A stretch of 64,000 nucleotides of DNA, taken from Streptacidiphilus jiangxiensis. Its GTDB lineage: Bacteria > Actinomycetota > Actinomycetes > Streptomycetales > Streptomycetaceae. The notes under the pieces were generated by a model that saw only the letters and a program-made list of their open reading frames with translations, had not been told where the DNA came from and ran no database searches. Below, piece by piece: positions 1-8,178 of the stretch (position 1 is the first letter of the stretch; every line of letters begins with the position of its first letter). The translations under genes and the position numbers were made by a program. Where the stretch lies: assembly GCF_900109465.1 (NCBI RefSeq), contig NZ_FOAZ01000017.1, positions 124,001 through 188,000 of the forward strand. The letters run 5' to 3'.

Positions 1-82
1 AGTCCTGAGTCACCGCGCACCGCACGCGCTCCACCGTCTGCACGCCCCCACACCCGGCACGACCAGGCACGAAGGAGCCGCC

Positions 83-1348
83 ATGAGCCAGGCCCTGCAG
101 GAGGAAGAGAGAGACGGCGCCGCCGTCCTGGACGAACCGACCGTCCCGGTGCGGGCCGGCTGGACGACGTCGCTCTCACTGGCCACGCTCGCGGTCTTCA
201 TGGCCTTCATGACGCCGATCCAGATCCTGCTGCCGCTCCAGCTCCAGCACATCGACCCGCACGGCAAGAGCGGGGCACTGTCCCTGGTCACCGGTCTCGG
301 TGCGCTGGTCGCCGTCGTGGTCAACCCGCTCGCGGGCGCGCTGTCGGACCGGACCACCAGCCGCTTCGGCCGCCGACGGCCATGGGTCCTCGGCGGCGCG
401 CTCGCCGGCGCGGCGGGGCTGGCCGTCACCGCGGCCCAGCACAGCGTCGCCGGGGTCGCCGTCGGCTGGTGCCTGGGGCAGGCCGGACTGAACGCCATGC
501 TGGCCGGGGTCACCACCCCCATCGCCGACCGGGTGCCCCTCTCCCAGCGCGCCCAGGTCTCCGGCTGGACGGGCCTGATGCAGTCCTTCGGCCTCGTACT
601 CGGCGCCCTGATCACCACCCTGCTGGTCACCGGCGTCTGGTCCGGCTACGGCACCCTCGCCGTGCTCACCGTCGTTCTGGCCCTCCCGTTCGTGCTGCGT
701 CACCCCGAGCCCGCGCTGCCGCGCGCCCTGCGGCCCGCCTTCGACGGCCGGGCGTTCCTGCGCTCCTTCTGGGTCAGTCCCCGCCTGCACCCCGACTTCG
801 GCTGGGCCTGGCTCACCCGTTTCCTGATCAACCTCGGCAACGCGCTGGGCACGCTCTACCTCTTCTACTTCCTCTCCGACGCCGTCCACTACGGCGACCC
901 CGGCACGGGCGTGCTGATCCTGACGGTCGTCTACACGCTCTTCGCCGCGCTGACCGCGATACCCGTCGGCCGCGTCTCCGACCGCGTCGGGCGCCGGAAG
1001 TCGTTCGTCGTCCTGTGCTCCGTGGTGATGGCCGTCGCCGCGGTGCTGCTCGCCCTGGAGCACACCTGGCCGGCCGCGCTCGCCGCGGCTGCGGTCCTCG
1101 GCGCCGGCTACGGCGTCTACCTCGCCGTCGACCAGGCCCTGGTGACCCAGGTCCTGCCGCAGGCCCGCGACCGGGCCAAGGACCTCGGTGTCATCAACAT
1201 CGCCAACTCCGGCCCCCAGGTCCTGGCCCCGGCCCTGGCCGCGCCGATCATCGCCAACCTCGGCGGCTACACCGGCCTCTACCTCGCCACCGCCCTGGTC
1301 ACCCTCCTGGGCGGCCTCCTGGTCCGCCGCGTCCGCGGCGTGGCATAG
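83..1348 (+). CDS. MFS transporter (sugar/cation-symporter-like)
   Basis: This 421-residue integral membrane protein is a major facilitator. After a charged N-terminus it shows about 12 hydrophobic spans. The loop after span 2 reads DRTTSRFGRRRPWVLGG (about residue 90), and a second copy of the MFS loop, GRVSDRVGRRKS, lies near residue 297. The RRRPW form of the loop is common in sugar/proton symporters related to SLC45 and GPH carriers, so a sugar is the likely substrate, but this is inference. The start follows a good ribosome site (GAAGGAG, 71-77). The DUF421 gene follows after 27 bases in the same direction and may be co-transcribed. Confidence 0.88.
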   Translation: MSQALQEEERDGAAVLDEPTVPVRAGWTTSLSLATLAVFMAFMTPIQILLPLQLQHIDPHGKSGALSLVTGLGALVAVVVNPLAGALSDRTTSRFGRRRPWVLGGALAGAAGLAVTAAQHSVAGVAVGWCLGQAGLNAMLAGVTTPIADRVPLSQRAQVSGWTGLMQSFGLVLGALITTLLVTGVWSGYGTLAVLTVVLALPFVLRHPEPALPRALRPAFDGRAFLRSFWVSPRLHPDFGWAWLTRFLINLGNALGTLYLFYFLSDAVHYGDPGTGVLILTVVYTLFAALTAIPVGRVSDRVGRRKSFVVLCSVVMAVAAVLLALEHTWPAALAAAAVLGAGYGVYLAVDQALVTQVLPQARDRAKDLGVINIANSGPQVLAPALAAPIIANLGGYTGLYLATALVTLLGGLLVRRVRGVA

Positions 1349-1375
1349 GCGCTCCCCGACGACTCGCTGCCTACA

Positions 1376-1942
1376 GTGGCCGGGATGTGGAACGACATGT
1401 TCATCGCGGGCATCTCCTACGGCGAGAAGGCCGCGCGCACGATCATCGTCTACCTGGCCCTGCTGATCCTGCTCCGCATGGTCGGCAAGCGCGGGCTCGC
1501 GCAGCTCAACACCTTCGACCTGGTGGTGATGCTGCTGCTGTCGAACGTGGTCCAGAACGCGGTCATCGGCAACGACAACTCCGTCAGCGGCGGGCTGTTC
1601 GGCGCGGCCGTCCTGCTGCTGACGGACTCCGTGCTGGTGCGACAGGGCGCCAGGTGGCCGTGGTTCGCCCGGCTGCTGGAGGGCACACCGACGGTGCTGG
1701 CCGAGGACGGCGTCCTGAACCTGCCGGCGATGCGCCGACAGGGCATCTCCCGAGGGGACGTCAGCCTCGCCGTGCACACCCAGGGCGGCGACGGCATCGA
1801 GGAGACGTCCCTCGTCCAACTGGAGCCCGGTGGCTCGGTCCTGGTCCGTCTGCGGAAGGGCGACCAGGTCGCCGACAAGGACGACGTGGCCGCGCTCCGA
1901 GCCCTGCTCGAACGGATCGAGGCGCGGCTGCCGCCTCAGTAG
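1376..1942 (+). CDS. DUF421 (YetF-like) membrane protein
   Basis: The protein has 188 residues from the GTG at 1376 (ATG at 1385 is an alternative). Three hydrophobic spans lie in the first 90 residues, followed by a soluble domain with the DUF421 hallmark LAEDGVLNLPAMRRQGIS around residue 105. It belongs to the YetF/YdfR/YrbG family found in many bacilli and actinobacteria. Its exact role is unknown, although some Bacillus members are sporulation or membrane-stress genes. It is shorter than YetF (about 230 residues). Its last 7 bases overlap the convergent phosphoesterase gene. Confidence 0.8.
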   Translation: MAGMWNDMFIAGISYGEKAARTIIVYLALLILLRMVGKRGLAQLNTFDLVVMLLLSNVVQNAVIGNDNSVSGGLFGAAVLLLTDSVLVRQGARWPWFARLLEGTPTVLAEDGVLNLPAMRRQGISRGDVSLAVHTQGGDGIEETSLVQLEPGGSVLVRLRKGDQVADKDDVAALRALLERIEARLPPQ

Positions 1943-3393
1943 CCGGCGGCCACGCCGTTGAAGACGTCGGCTCCGAAGTCCGAGGCCGTCGCCGCGAAGC
2001 CGAGGTGCTGCTTGACGCCGAGGAGGTCCTCGAAGGTGCGCAGCGCCGAGTAGTGGTTGTAGCCGCCGGTCGTGTCCACACTGCCGGGGGCGATCCAGAA
2101 CCGGTTCAGCAGCACCGCGCCGATCCGGCCTCCTCCGGGCATCGTCCCGGTCGGCGGCTCCTGGCCGGGCGTCAGGCCGGTGACGCCGAGCAGTTGGTAG
2201 TAGGTCCTGCCGCCGAACGCCGGGATCGGGGTGTTGAGCAGCGGGGAGTAGCCGGGGTTCGCGCTGCCGGGGCCGGGCCGCTCGTCGTCGGCGGCCGCGG
2301 TGTCCGTCACCGCGCCCTCGTCGAAGGTGATCATGACGAGCATCGAACCGTCCCGGTAGGCGGGCGAGTTCAGGATCAGCGGCATCCACGCCTTCAGGAA
2401 GGCGTCCGCGCCGACGAGTCCGCCCGTCGTGGCCCCGGCGGCGTTGACGCCGGCGCAGGTGTCGTCGTGGCCGTCGTCGCACACGTTCGGGCTGACCAGG
2501 GCGAAACGCGGGGTGGTGAACGGGCCGGCCAGGTCCTGGGCCAGGTGGCCCGCATAGTGGTAGCCGCCCCCGGGCCGGGCGGTGGCGCTGCCCAGCGGGA
2601 CCACGTGGCGTGCGCAGGAGGCCGCGTCGTCGGTGACGGAGTGGAAGTAGACGAACGGGTTGTGCCGGTCGACGTACTGGTCGGTGATGCTCGACTTCAC
2701 CTGCGCGCCGGTGGCGTTGGGGCCCTCGGCGTTGTTCGTGTCGTCGGCGCCGGCGCCGGCGGTCTGGGTCGGGTGGGCACAGTCGGTGCCGCCGAGCGGG
2801 TCGGGCGTGCCGCCGTCGCGGGCGGGGTCGTTGCCCATGTCCTCGGCGTAGGCGCGCCAGGCAAGGGCGGTCGGCAGGCCGGGCAGGTCGGACGCGGACT
2901 GCAACTGGTCGCCGATCGTCGCCACCCCGGAGGGGTAGACGCAGCCCTGGCCGTCGACCTGGCCGGGGTAGCGCGCCTGGTCGGCGTCGGGTGTGCCGGG
3001 GCGGACGTCGAGGTAGGCGCCGCCGCCGGCGGTGGTGCAGTCGCTGCTGGTGAGCAGGTTCGGGGCCTGGCCGGAAATCTGGGCGAGGTAGTTGTCGAGG
3101 CTGACGTGGCCCACCCCGTCGTAGTTCGACAGCAGCTCGCCTTGCGGGAGCACCGTGCCGTTGAGGTAGGTCGCGGGTGAGCCGGGGCCGAAGGTCGAGG
3201 CGAAGCTCTCGTTCTCCAGGTCGATCACGAGCACGTGACCGATGGCTCCTGCGGGCGGCAGCGCGCCGTCGACGCCGTGGCGAGGACCGCCCGGGCCGTG
3301 GGCGGCGGCGGGCGTGGCGGCGGTGAGCGAGAGGACGAGCCCGGTGGCGGCCATCGCTAACAGGCCGGCGCGCGGGGGCGTGCGTCGCGTCAT
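1936..3393 (-). CDS. Secreted phosphoesterase (PF04185-type alkaline phosphatase superfamily)
   Basis: The 485-residue protein begins with a clear signal peptide (MTRRTPPRAGLLAMAATGLV..., cleavage near TPAAAHG). The mature N-terminus HVLVIDLENESFASTFG is the metal-binding opening of the phosphoesterase family that includes phospholipase C, acid phosphatase AcpA and related enzymes, with the Asn-Glu pair as metal and nucleophile region. A second metal-site signature, MLVMITFDEGAVTD, is seen near residue 350. It probably hydrolyses phosphate esters outside the cell. Its ribosome site, GAGGAA, lies 7 bases before the ATG. The upstream region contains nothing suggesting Pho control by eye. Confidence 0.85.
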   Translation of the reverse strand: MTRRTPPRAGLLAMAATGLVLSLTAATPAAAHGPGGPRHGVDGALPPAGAIGHVLVIDLENESFASTFGPGSPATYLNGTVLPQGELLSNYDGVGHVSLDNYLAQISGQAPNLLTSSDCTTAGGGAYLDVRPGTPDADQARYPGQVDGQGCVYPSGVATIGDQLQSASDLPGLPTALAWRAYAEDMGNDPARDGGTPDPLGGTDCAHPTQTAGAGADDTNNAEGPNATGAQVKSSITDQYVDRHNPFVYFHSVTDDAASCARHVVPLGSATARPGGGYHYAGHLAQDLAGPFTTPRFALVSPNVCDDGHDDTCAGVNAAGATTGGLVGADAFLKAWMPLILNSPAYRDGSMLVMITFDEGAVTDTAAADDERPGPGSANPGYSPLLNTPIPAFGGRTYYQLLGVTGLTPGQEPPTGTMPGGGRIGAVLLNRFWIAPGSVDTTGGYNHYSALRTFEDLLGVKQHLGFAATASDFGADVFNGVAAGY

Positions 3394-3592
3394 GAGGGTT
3401 CCTCGTTCCGTCGTTCCAGATCAGGAGGTGACACGTGTTATCAGACGCCCGGCAGCTTGGCCCTCCCGGCCGAAGAACGCAAGAGTCGTGACACCACCAC
3501 GTCCGAGTCGCCGTCGCGCCCGCTTTCCGCCGATAAGTCCGATGACCACGTACGCTGTTCCGAACCACTGGCACGCGGAGCGGGGGCAGGGC

Positions 3593-4237
3593 ATGACGGC
3601 GGGCGTGACCACGATGCTCCTCGCCCTCGACCCCGACGCCCCGGAGTCGATCGGCTACGTGGCACTGTTCCTGCTCGTCGCATTCGGGGCGGTCATCCCG
3701 ATCGTGCCCACCGCGGCCCTGGTCGCCGCGACCGCCGTGGCCGCCTTCCACTCCTCGACGGCACCACTGGACGTGCCGATCGTCGTGGTCGCGGGCGCGC
3801 TCGGCGCGTGGTGCGGGGACGTGGCGCTGTACAGCCTGGCCGGCCGTGCCGAGAACCGGTGGGCGGGGCGGATCCAGGAGAAGCTCGAACAGAGCCGGCA
3901 CGGCCACCGCGCCGGCAAGGCGCGGGCCCGCCTGGAGGCGCACGGCCCGGGCGCCCTCGTGATCGCCCGACTCATCCCCGGCGGCCGCGTCCCGACGTTC
4001 GCCGCCTGCCTGCTCTCGGGGTGGTCCGTCCGCCGGTTCGCGCCGGCCGACATCCCGGCCACGCTGGTCTGGTCGACCGTCTTCGTCGCCGTGGGCGTTC
4101 TCGGCGGCGCGCTCTTCGCCAAGCCGTGGCAGGGCATCCTCGCCGCCGTCCTGCTGGTCCTGGTCGCGGGCGCGGCCCCGCTCCTGTGGCGGCGCCGACG
4201 CGGCCACCACCATGACGCGGAGCAGGAACGGGCCTGA
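3593..4237 (+). CDS. DedA-family (SNARE-associated, PF09335) membrane protein
   Basis: The protein has 214 residues from the ATG at 3593, which has GGGGCAGG just upstream. An in-frame ATG at 3542 would add 17 residues. The order is: short N-terminus, a re-entrant/span region GAVIPIVPTAALVAA, a second span with GALGAWCGDVALYSLAG, a charged amphipathic stretch, the family motif ARLIPGGRVPTFAACLLSG (about residue 126), two C-terminal spans and a His/Arg-rich tail. DedA proteins act in membrane homeostasis, and some flip phospholipids or undecaprenyl phosphate. The normal F-x-R-[FY]-x-P-x-x-R motif is modified here to ARLIPGGR. The MarR gene follows after 66 bases. Confidence 0.8.
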   Translation: MTAGVTTMLLALDPDAPESIGYVALFLLVAFGAVIPIVPTAALVAATAVAAFHSSTAPLDVPIVVVAGALGAWCGDVALYSLAGRAENRWAGRIQEKLEQSRHGHRAGKARARLEAHGPGALVIARLIPGGRVPTFAACLLSGWSVRRFAPADIPATLVWSTVFVAVGVLGGALFAKPWQGILAAVLLVLVAGAAPLLWRRRRGHHHDAEQERA

Positions 4238-4303
4238 ACGGCCCGGGGCAAAAGTTCGCTTCGCGGATCATCCGCAAGCTGACGAGATCGGTACCCTGGC
4301 ACC

Positions 4304-4792
4304 ATGACCACGCCCGTGCCCGCCCCCGCGGAGTTCGACCTCTCCCACCTGCTCGACCATGCCGGATACGTGCTGCGCACCCGAATGGCGGCGGCGCTCG
4401 CCGAGATCGATCTGACGCCGCGCATGCACTGCGTGCTGGTGCACGCCCTGGAGGAGGAGCGCACCCAGGCGCAGCTTGCCGAGATCGGCGGGATGGACAA
4501 GACGACCATGGTGGCCACCGTCGACGCCCTGGAGCAGGCGGGGCTGGCCGAGCGCCGCCCGTCCAGCGTCGACCGGCGGGCGCGGATCATCTCGGTCACC
4601 GAGGCGGGCGCGCGCGTCGCCGCGCAGAGCCGGCGCATCGTCGACGGCGTGCACGCCGAAGCTCTCTCCTCCCTCCCGCAGACGGAACGGACGTTGATCC
4701 TGGAGGCCCTGACCCGCCTGGTCGACGGCAGCCTGGCCACCCCGGCCGAGGGCGTCGCGTCCGTGCGCCGATCCCGGGAGCGCAAGGCCTGA
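4304..4792 (+). CDS. MarR-family transcriptional regulator
   Basis: A complete 162-residue winged-helix regulator. The DNA-recognition helix region reads AQLAEIGGMDKTTMVATVDALEQAGLAERRPS (about 58-90), and the wing contains SSVDRRARIISVTEAG. The family represses drug exporters and releases DNA on binding phenolic or drug ligands. The gene immediately downstream is a drug-exporter fragment beginning 8 bases after the stop, the standard MarR-exporter pairing. Here, however, the exporter has lost its 5' end, so this regulator may have lost its target. Confidence 0.88.
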   Translation: MTTPVPAPAEFDLSHLLDHAGYVLRTRMAAALAEIDLTPRMHCVLVHALEEERTQAQLAEIGGMDKTTMVATVDALEQAGLAERRPSSVDRRARIISVTEAGARVAAQSRRIVDGVHAEALSSLPQTERTLILEALTRLVDGSLATPAEGVASVRRSRERKA

Positions 4793-4799
4793 TCTCGAC

Positions 4800-5897
4800 A
4801 TGTTGGTGACCCTCTTCCCGGCACCCGCCGAACGGGCGCGCGCCCTGGGCGCGTTCGCGTTCACCGGGTCGGCGGGTGCGGCGCTCGGACAGGTGCTGGG
4901 CGGCGTGCTCACCGACACGCTCGGCTGGCAGTGGGTCTTCCTCGTCAACGTGCCGATCGGCGTCGCGGCCGTCCTGCTGGCCCTGCGGGCATTGCCCGAC
5001 GAGCCGGGCACCGGGCTCTCCGGCGGCTCGGACGCACTCGGCGCCCTGCTGGTGACGGGAGGTGCGATGCTCGCGGTGTACTCCATCGTCCAGGCCCAGC
5101 AGCTCGGTTGGGCCTCGGGGCGGGTCCTGGCCCTGGCCGCCACCACGGTCGTGCTGCTCGCCGCCTTCGTGGTCCGCCAGGCCAGGGCCGCGACACCGCT
5201 GCTGCCGCCGCGGATCCTGCGCTCGCGTCGCACCGTCGGCGCCAACCTCATCCAACTGCTGATCCTGGCCACCATGTTCAGCTTCCAGGTGCAGGTGGCC
5301 CTGTACCTGCAGAAGGTGCTGCACCAGAGCGCGCTGGCGACGGGCCTGGCCATGCTCCCGGCCGCGCTCTCCATCGGCGCCGCCTCACTGGGCCTGTCCG
5401 CCCGGCTGATCGGGCGGTTCGGCGAACGCACGGTCCTGCTGGCCGGCCTGGCCGTGCTGCTCGTCGCCCGACTGCTGCTCCTGGGCATCCCCGCCCACGG
5501 CAGCCCCGTGGATCTGCTGCCGGTGATGCTGCTGTCGGGCAGTTTCGGCCTCGCCATGCCCGCACTCACCGGACTCGGCATGGCCGGGGTCGAACCGCGC
5601 GACGCGGGCGTCACCTCGGGCTTGTTCAACACCACCCAGCAACTCGGCGCGGCACTCGGCGTCGCGGCGCTCTCGTCCGTTGCCGCCACTCGCACCGCGC
5701 AGTTGACCCGCCCCGGGGTGACCACGGAGACGGCACTGACCGGCGGTTTCCATCTCGCCTTCGGCGTCGGCGCGGTGCTGCTGGCAGCCGCGATCGCGCT
5801 CACCGTCGCCCTGCCGCGCCACCGCCCGCAGGCCGGGGCCGCGTTCGTGACCGAGCCCGGAGCATCGGCCGACCAGCCGGTGCCGAACCATCACTGA
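4800..5897 (+). pseudogene. 5'-truncated DHA2-family MFS drug exporter
   Basis: The open frame encodes 365 residues, whereas DHA2 exporters are usually 450-520 residues with 14 spans. It starts at LVTLFPAPAERARALG, which in complete family members lies after span 4, followed at once by the span-5 motif GSAGAALGQVLGGVLTD. Spans 1-4, including motif A, are absent, and no other frame upstream encodes them because a complete MarR gene ends at 4792. The ATG at 4800 has no convincing ribosome site. The rest, ending at the His-rich tail, looks intact with about ten spans. A remnant left by a deletion is the simplest reading; a functional ten-span protein cannot be excluded. Confidence 0.65.
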
Positions 5898-5918
5898 CCG
5901 GTCGTCACCGGCCGTGCG

Positions 5919-6872
5919 TCACCGCGCCTGCGCGAAGCTGCGCCGGTAGTCCGCCGGAGCGACGCCGACCGCCCGGCGGAAGTGGTGGCGCAGCATCGCC
6001 GCCGTGGCGAAGCCGCTGGCGCGGGCGATCTCCTCGACGCTCATCGGCGTCTGCTCCAGCAGCCGCCGCGCGTGCAGGATGCGCTGGGCGGAGAGCCAGC
6101 GGTGCGGCGTGGTGCCGGTCTCGGCGACGAAACGGCGGGCGAAGGTGCGCTCGGACATGTGGGCCTGACGGGCCAGGTCGGCGACGCTGTGCTCGCTGTC
6201 CAGCCGCTCGGAGAGCCAGGCGAGCAGCGGATCCAGACTGTCCGCGCAGTACTCCGGCACCGGCTGGACGATGAACTGCCGCTGTCCGCCGTCGCGCTGT
6301 GGGGGCACCACCATGCGTCGCGCAATCGCGGTGGCCGCCTCCGAGCCGAGCTCGCGACGCACCAGGTGCAGGGCGGCGTCGATACCGGCGGCCGTGCCGG
6401 CGCTGGTGATGATGGAGCCGTCGTCGACGTAGAGCACGTCACGGTCGAGCGCGGCCAGCGGGAACCGGCCGGCGAACTCGTCGGCGTGCCGCCAGTGGGT
6501 GGTGCACGGCCGCCCGTCCAGCAGTCCGGCCGCGGCCACGGCGAAGGCGCCGCTGCAGACCGTCAGCAACTGGGCGCCTCGGGCGTGCGCGGCGCGCAGC
6601 AGCTCCAGCAGCTCCAGCGGGTAACCGTCCCGGACGGCGTACGCGGGCACGCCGACGAGGTCCGCCTCCAGGGCGGCGTCGAACCCGTGAGTGGTCGTCA
6701 TCGTCGTGCCGACGGTGGTCCGGACGGGCTCGCCGGGGCGGGGCGAGCAGACCCGGAAGTCGAAGGGCGGCACGCCGTCCTCGGTGCGGTCGATGCCGAA
6801 GACCTCGGCCAGCACGCCGAACTCGAAGGGGGCGAAATCGTCGATCAGGGCGACGGCGACGGTGCGCAGCAT
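5919..6872 (-). CDS. GlxA-family regulator: DJ-1/PfpI domain plus AraC HTH
   Basis: A 317-residue protein. Residues 1 to about 190 form a DJ-1/PfpI-like domain (opening MLRTVAVALIDDFAPFEFG, and TVCSGAFAVAAAGLLDG with the elbow cysteine). Residues about 215-310 form an AraC double helix-turn-helix (SVADLARQAHMSERTFARRF and VEEIARASGFATAAMLRHHF). Proteins with this layout sense small metabolites, for example ArgR of Pseudomonas, GbdR and CdhR for carnitine and betaine, but the ligand cannot be told here. The gene converges with the exporter remnant and diverges from the small membrane-protein gene at 6966. Confidence 0.85.
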   Translation of the reverse strand: MLRTVAVALIDDFAPFEFGVLAEVFGIDRTEDGVPPFDFRVCSPRPGEPVRTTVGTTMTTTHGFDAALEADLVGVPAYAVRDGYPLELLELLRAAHARGAQLLTVCSGAFAVAAAGLLDGRPCTTHWRHADEFAGRFPLAALDRDVLYVDDGSIITSAGTAAGIDAALHLVRRELGSEAATAIARRMVVPPQRDGGQRQFIVQPVPEYCADSLDPLLAWLSERLDSEHSVADLARQAHMSERTFARRFVAETGTTPHRWLSAQRILHARRLLEQTPMSVEEIARASGFATAAMLRHHFRRAVGVAPADYRRSFAQAR

Positions 6873-6965
6873 GCGGCCATGATACGGCGGGCTTGGCAGG
6901 ATATCGATGTACGACGACTCTTCTGCCACTCGTGGCAGGATCTGGACGGACAGAGAATTCTTGCC

Positions 6966-7148
6966 ATGGGCATCCTGATCCTCGTCGTCTTCATCGCTCT
7001 TCTGGTCCTCGGTCTGGAGCGCAACGCACGCCTCCGTAGCCGTCAACTCCCCACCGGGTCGGCCTGGTCCACCCCGCACGAAGCCCGCGACCGCGACACC
7101 GAGCGGGTCCGCGACGAACTGCGGGCCCGGGCTCGGGGACAGGCCTGA
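6966..7148 (+). CDS. Small single-span membrane protein
   Basis: A 60-residue protein. One N-terminal hydrophobic span (MGILILVVFIALLVLGLERN) is followed by a charged cytoplasmic tail rich in Arg, Asp and Glu. The ATG at 6966 opens a frame whose codon third positions are strongly GC, as in its neighbours. It lies 93 bases from the divergent GlxA-like gene and 93 bases before the slipin gene, so it may belong to the same unit as the slipin. No known family is recognised. Confidence 0.55.
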   Translation: MGILILVVFIALLVLGLERNARLRSRQLPTGSAWSTPHEARDRDTERVRDELRARARGQA

Positions 7149-7241
7149 GGTCTGTCCGAGCGACGGTGCACAATGGCTCGCGGTCGAAGCCCCGGAGAAG
7201 CCGGGACGGGTCGACCGGTTCGCTTCGAGGAGTGAAGAGCC

Positions 7242-8048
7242 ATGGTGTTGGCCGTCGTCGGTGTCGTCGCGGTGCTGGGCCTGATCGGCCTGTTGAACAG
7301 CCTGCGCGTGGTGCAGCAGTACGAGCGCGGCGTGGTGTTCCGGTTCGGGCGGGTGCGCGAGGCCGTCCGCCAGCCCGGACTGACGCTGCTGGTGCCGGTC
7401 CTGGACAAGATGCGCAAGGTCAACATCCAGACCGTCACCATGCCGGTGCCGTCCCAGGAGGGCATCACCCGTGACAACGTCTCGGTGCGCGTGGACGCGG
7501 TGCTGTACTTCCGGGTCGTCGACCCGGTGACCGCCTCCGTCAAGGTGCAGAACTACTCCTTCGCCGTGTCGCAGGTCGCCCAGACCTCGCTGCGATCGAT
7601 GATCGGCAAGAGCGAGCTGGACGAACTGCTCTCCGGCCGCGAGGCGCTGCACCAGGGCCTCGAGGTGATGCTGGAGAGCCCGGCCGCCGAGTGGGGCATC
7701 CACATCGACCGCGTCGAGATCAAGGACGTGGCGCTGCCGGAGTCGATGAAGCGCTCGATGGCCCGTCAGGCCGAGGCGGACCGCGAGCGCCGGGCCCGCG
7801 TCATCACGGCGGAGGGCGAGCTGGAGGCCTCGCAGAAGCTCTCGCAGGCAGCGCAGGAGATGGCGGCCACACCCGCCGCGCTGCAGCTGCGCCTGCTGCA
7901 GACGGTGGTCGAGGTCGCGGCGGAGAAGAACTCGACGCTGGTCATGCCGTTCCCGGTCGAGCTGCTGCGCTTCTTCGACGCCGCGACCGCCGCTCCCGCG
8001 GCGCAGCCGCTGCCGACCCAGCGCCAGGAAGCCGTCGACGAGGACTGA
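7242..8048 (+). CDS. Slipin (stomatin/prohibitin-like SPFH protein)
   Basis: The protein has 268 residues. An N-terminal membrane anchor (VVGVVAVLGLIGLLNSL) is followed by the SPFH domain (RVVQQYERGVVFRFGRVRE, QPGLTLLVPVLDKMRKV and DNVSVRVDAVLYFRVVDP). A coiled segment rich in Ala, Glu and Arg follows (AEADRERRARVITAEGELEASQ), with a short C-terminal tail. Slipins form multimeric scaffolds in membrane microdomains and are often encoded with an NfeD-type partner, which is not evident here. The start is supported by GAGGAG about 10 bases upstream. Confidence 0.9.
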   Translation: MVLAVVGVVAVLGLIGLLNSLRVVQQYERGVVFRFGRVREAVRQPGLTLLVPVLDKMRKVNIQTVTMPVPSQEGITRDNVSVRVDAVLYFRVVDPVTASVKVQNYSFAVSQVAQTSLRSMIGKSELDELLSGREALHQGLEVMLESPAAEWGIHIDRVEIKDVALPESMKRSMARQAEADRERRARVITAEGELEASQKLSQAAQEMAATPAALQLRLLQTVVEVAAEKNSTLVMPFPVELLRFFDAATAAPAAQPLPTQRQEAVDED

Positions 8049-8178
8049 TCCGCACCACCGCGACCGCGCTGGCGCGGATTCGCCCATTCGGGGAAAAAGC
8101 CTTGGACGGTCCGGACGCACGGGCGGGAGACTCAGTGCCCCGCCCCTTCGTATCCATACGGACGCCTCAGGACTTGGG

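Noticed and set aside
3423-3491. AGGAGGTGA (3423-3431) followed by an 18-codon ORF from the GTG at 3435
   Set aside because: It could be a leader peptide for the DedA gene, but the next start is over 100 bases away, no hairpin links the two, and the sequence also serves as upstream region of the minus-strand phosphoesterase gene.
176-4213. A 1345-codon open frame on the minus strand
   Set aside because: It runs antisense through four well-supported genes. In DNA this GC-rich, stop codons are rare in shadow frames, and its product is low-complexity Arg/Gly/Ala sequence.
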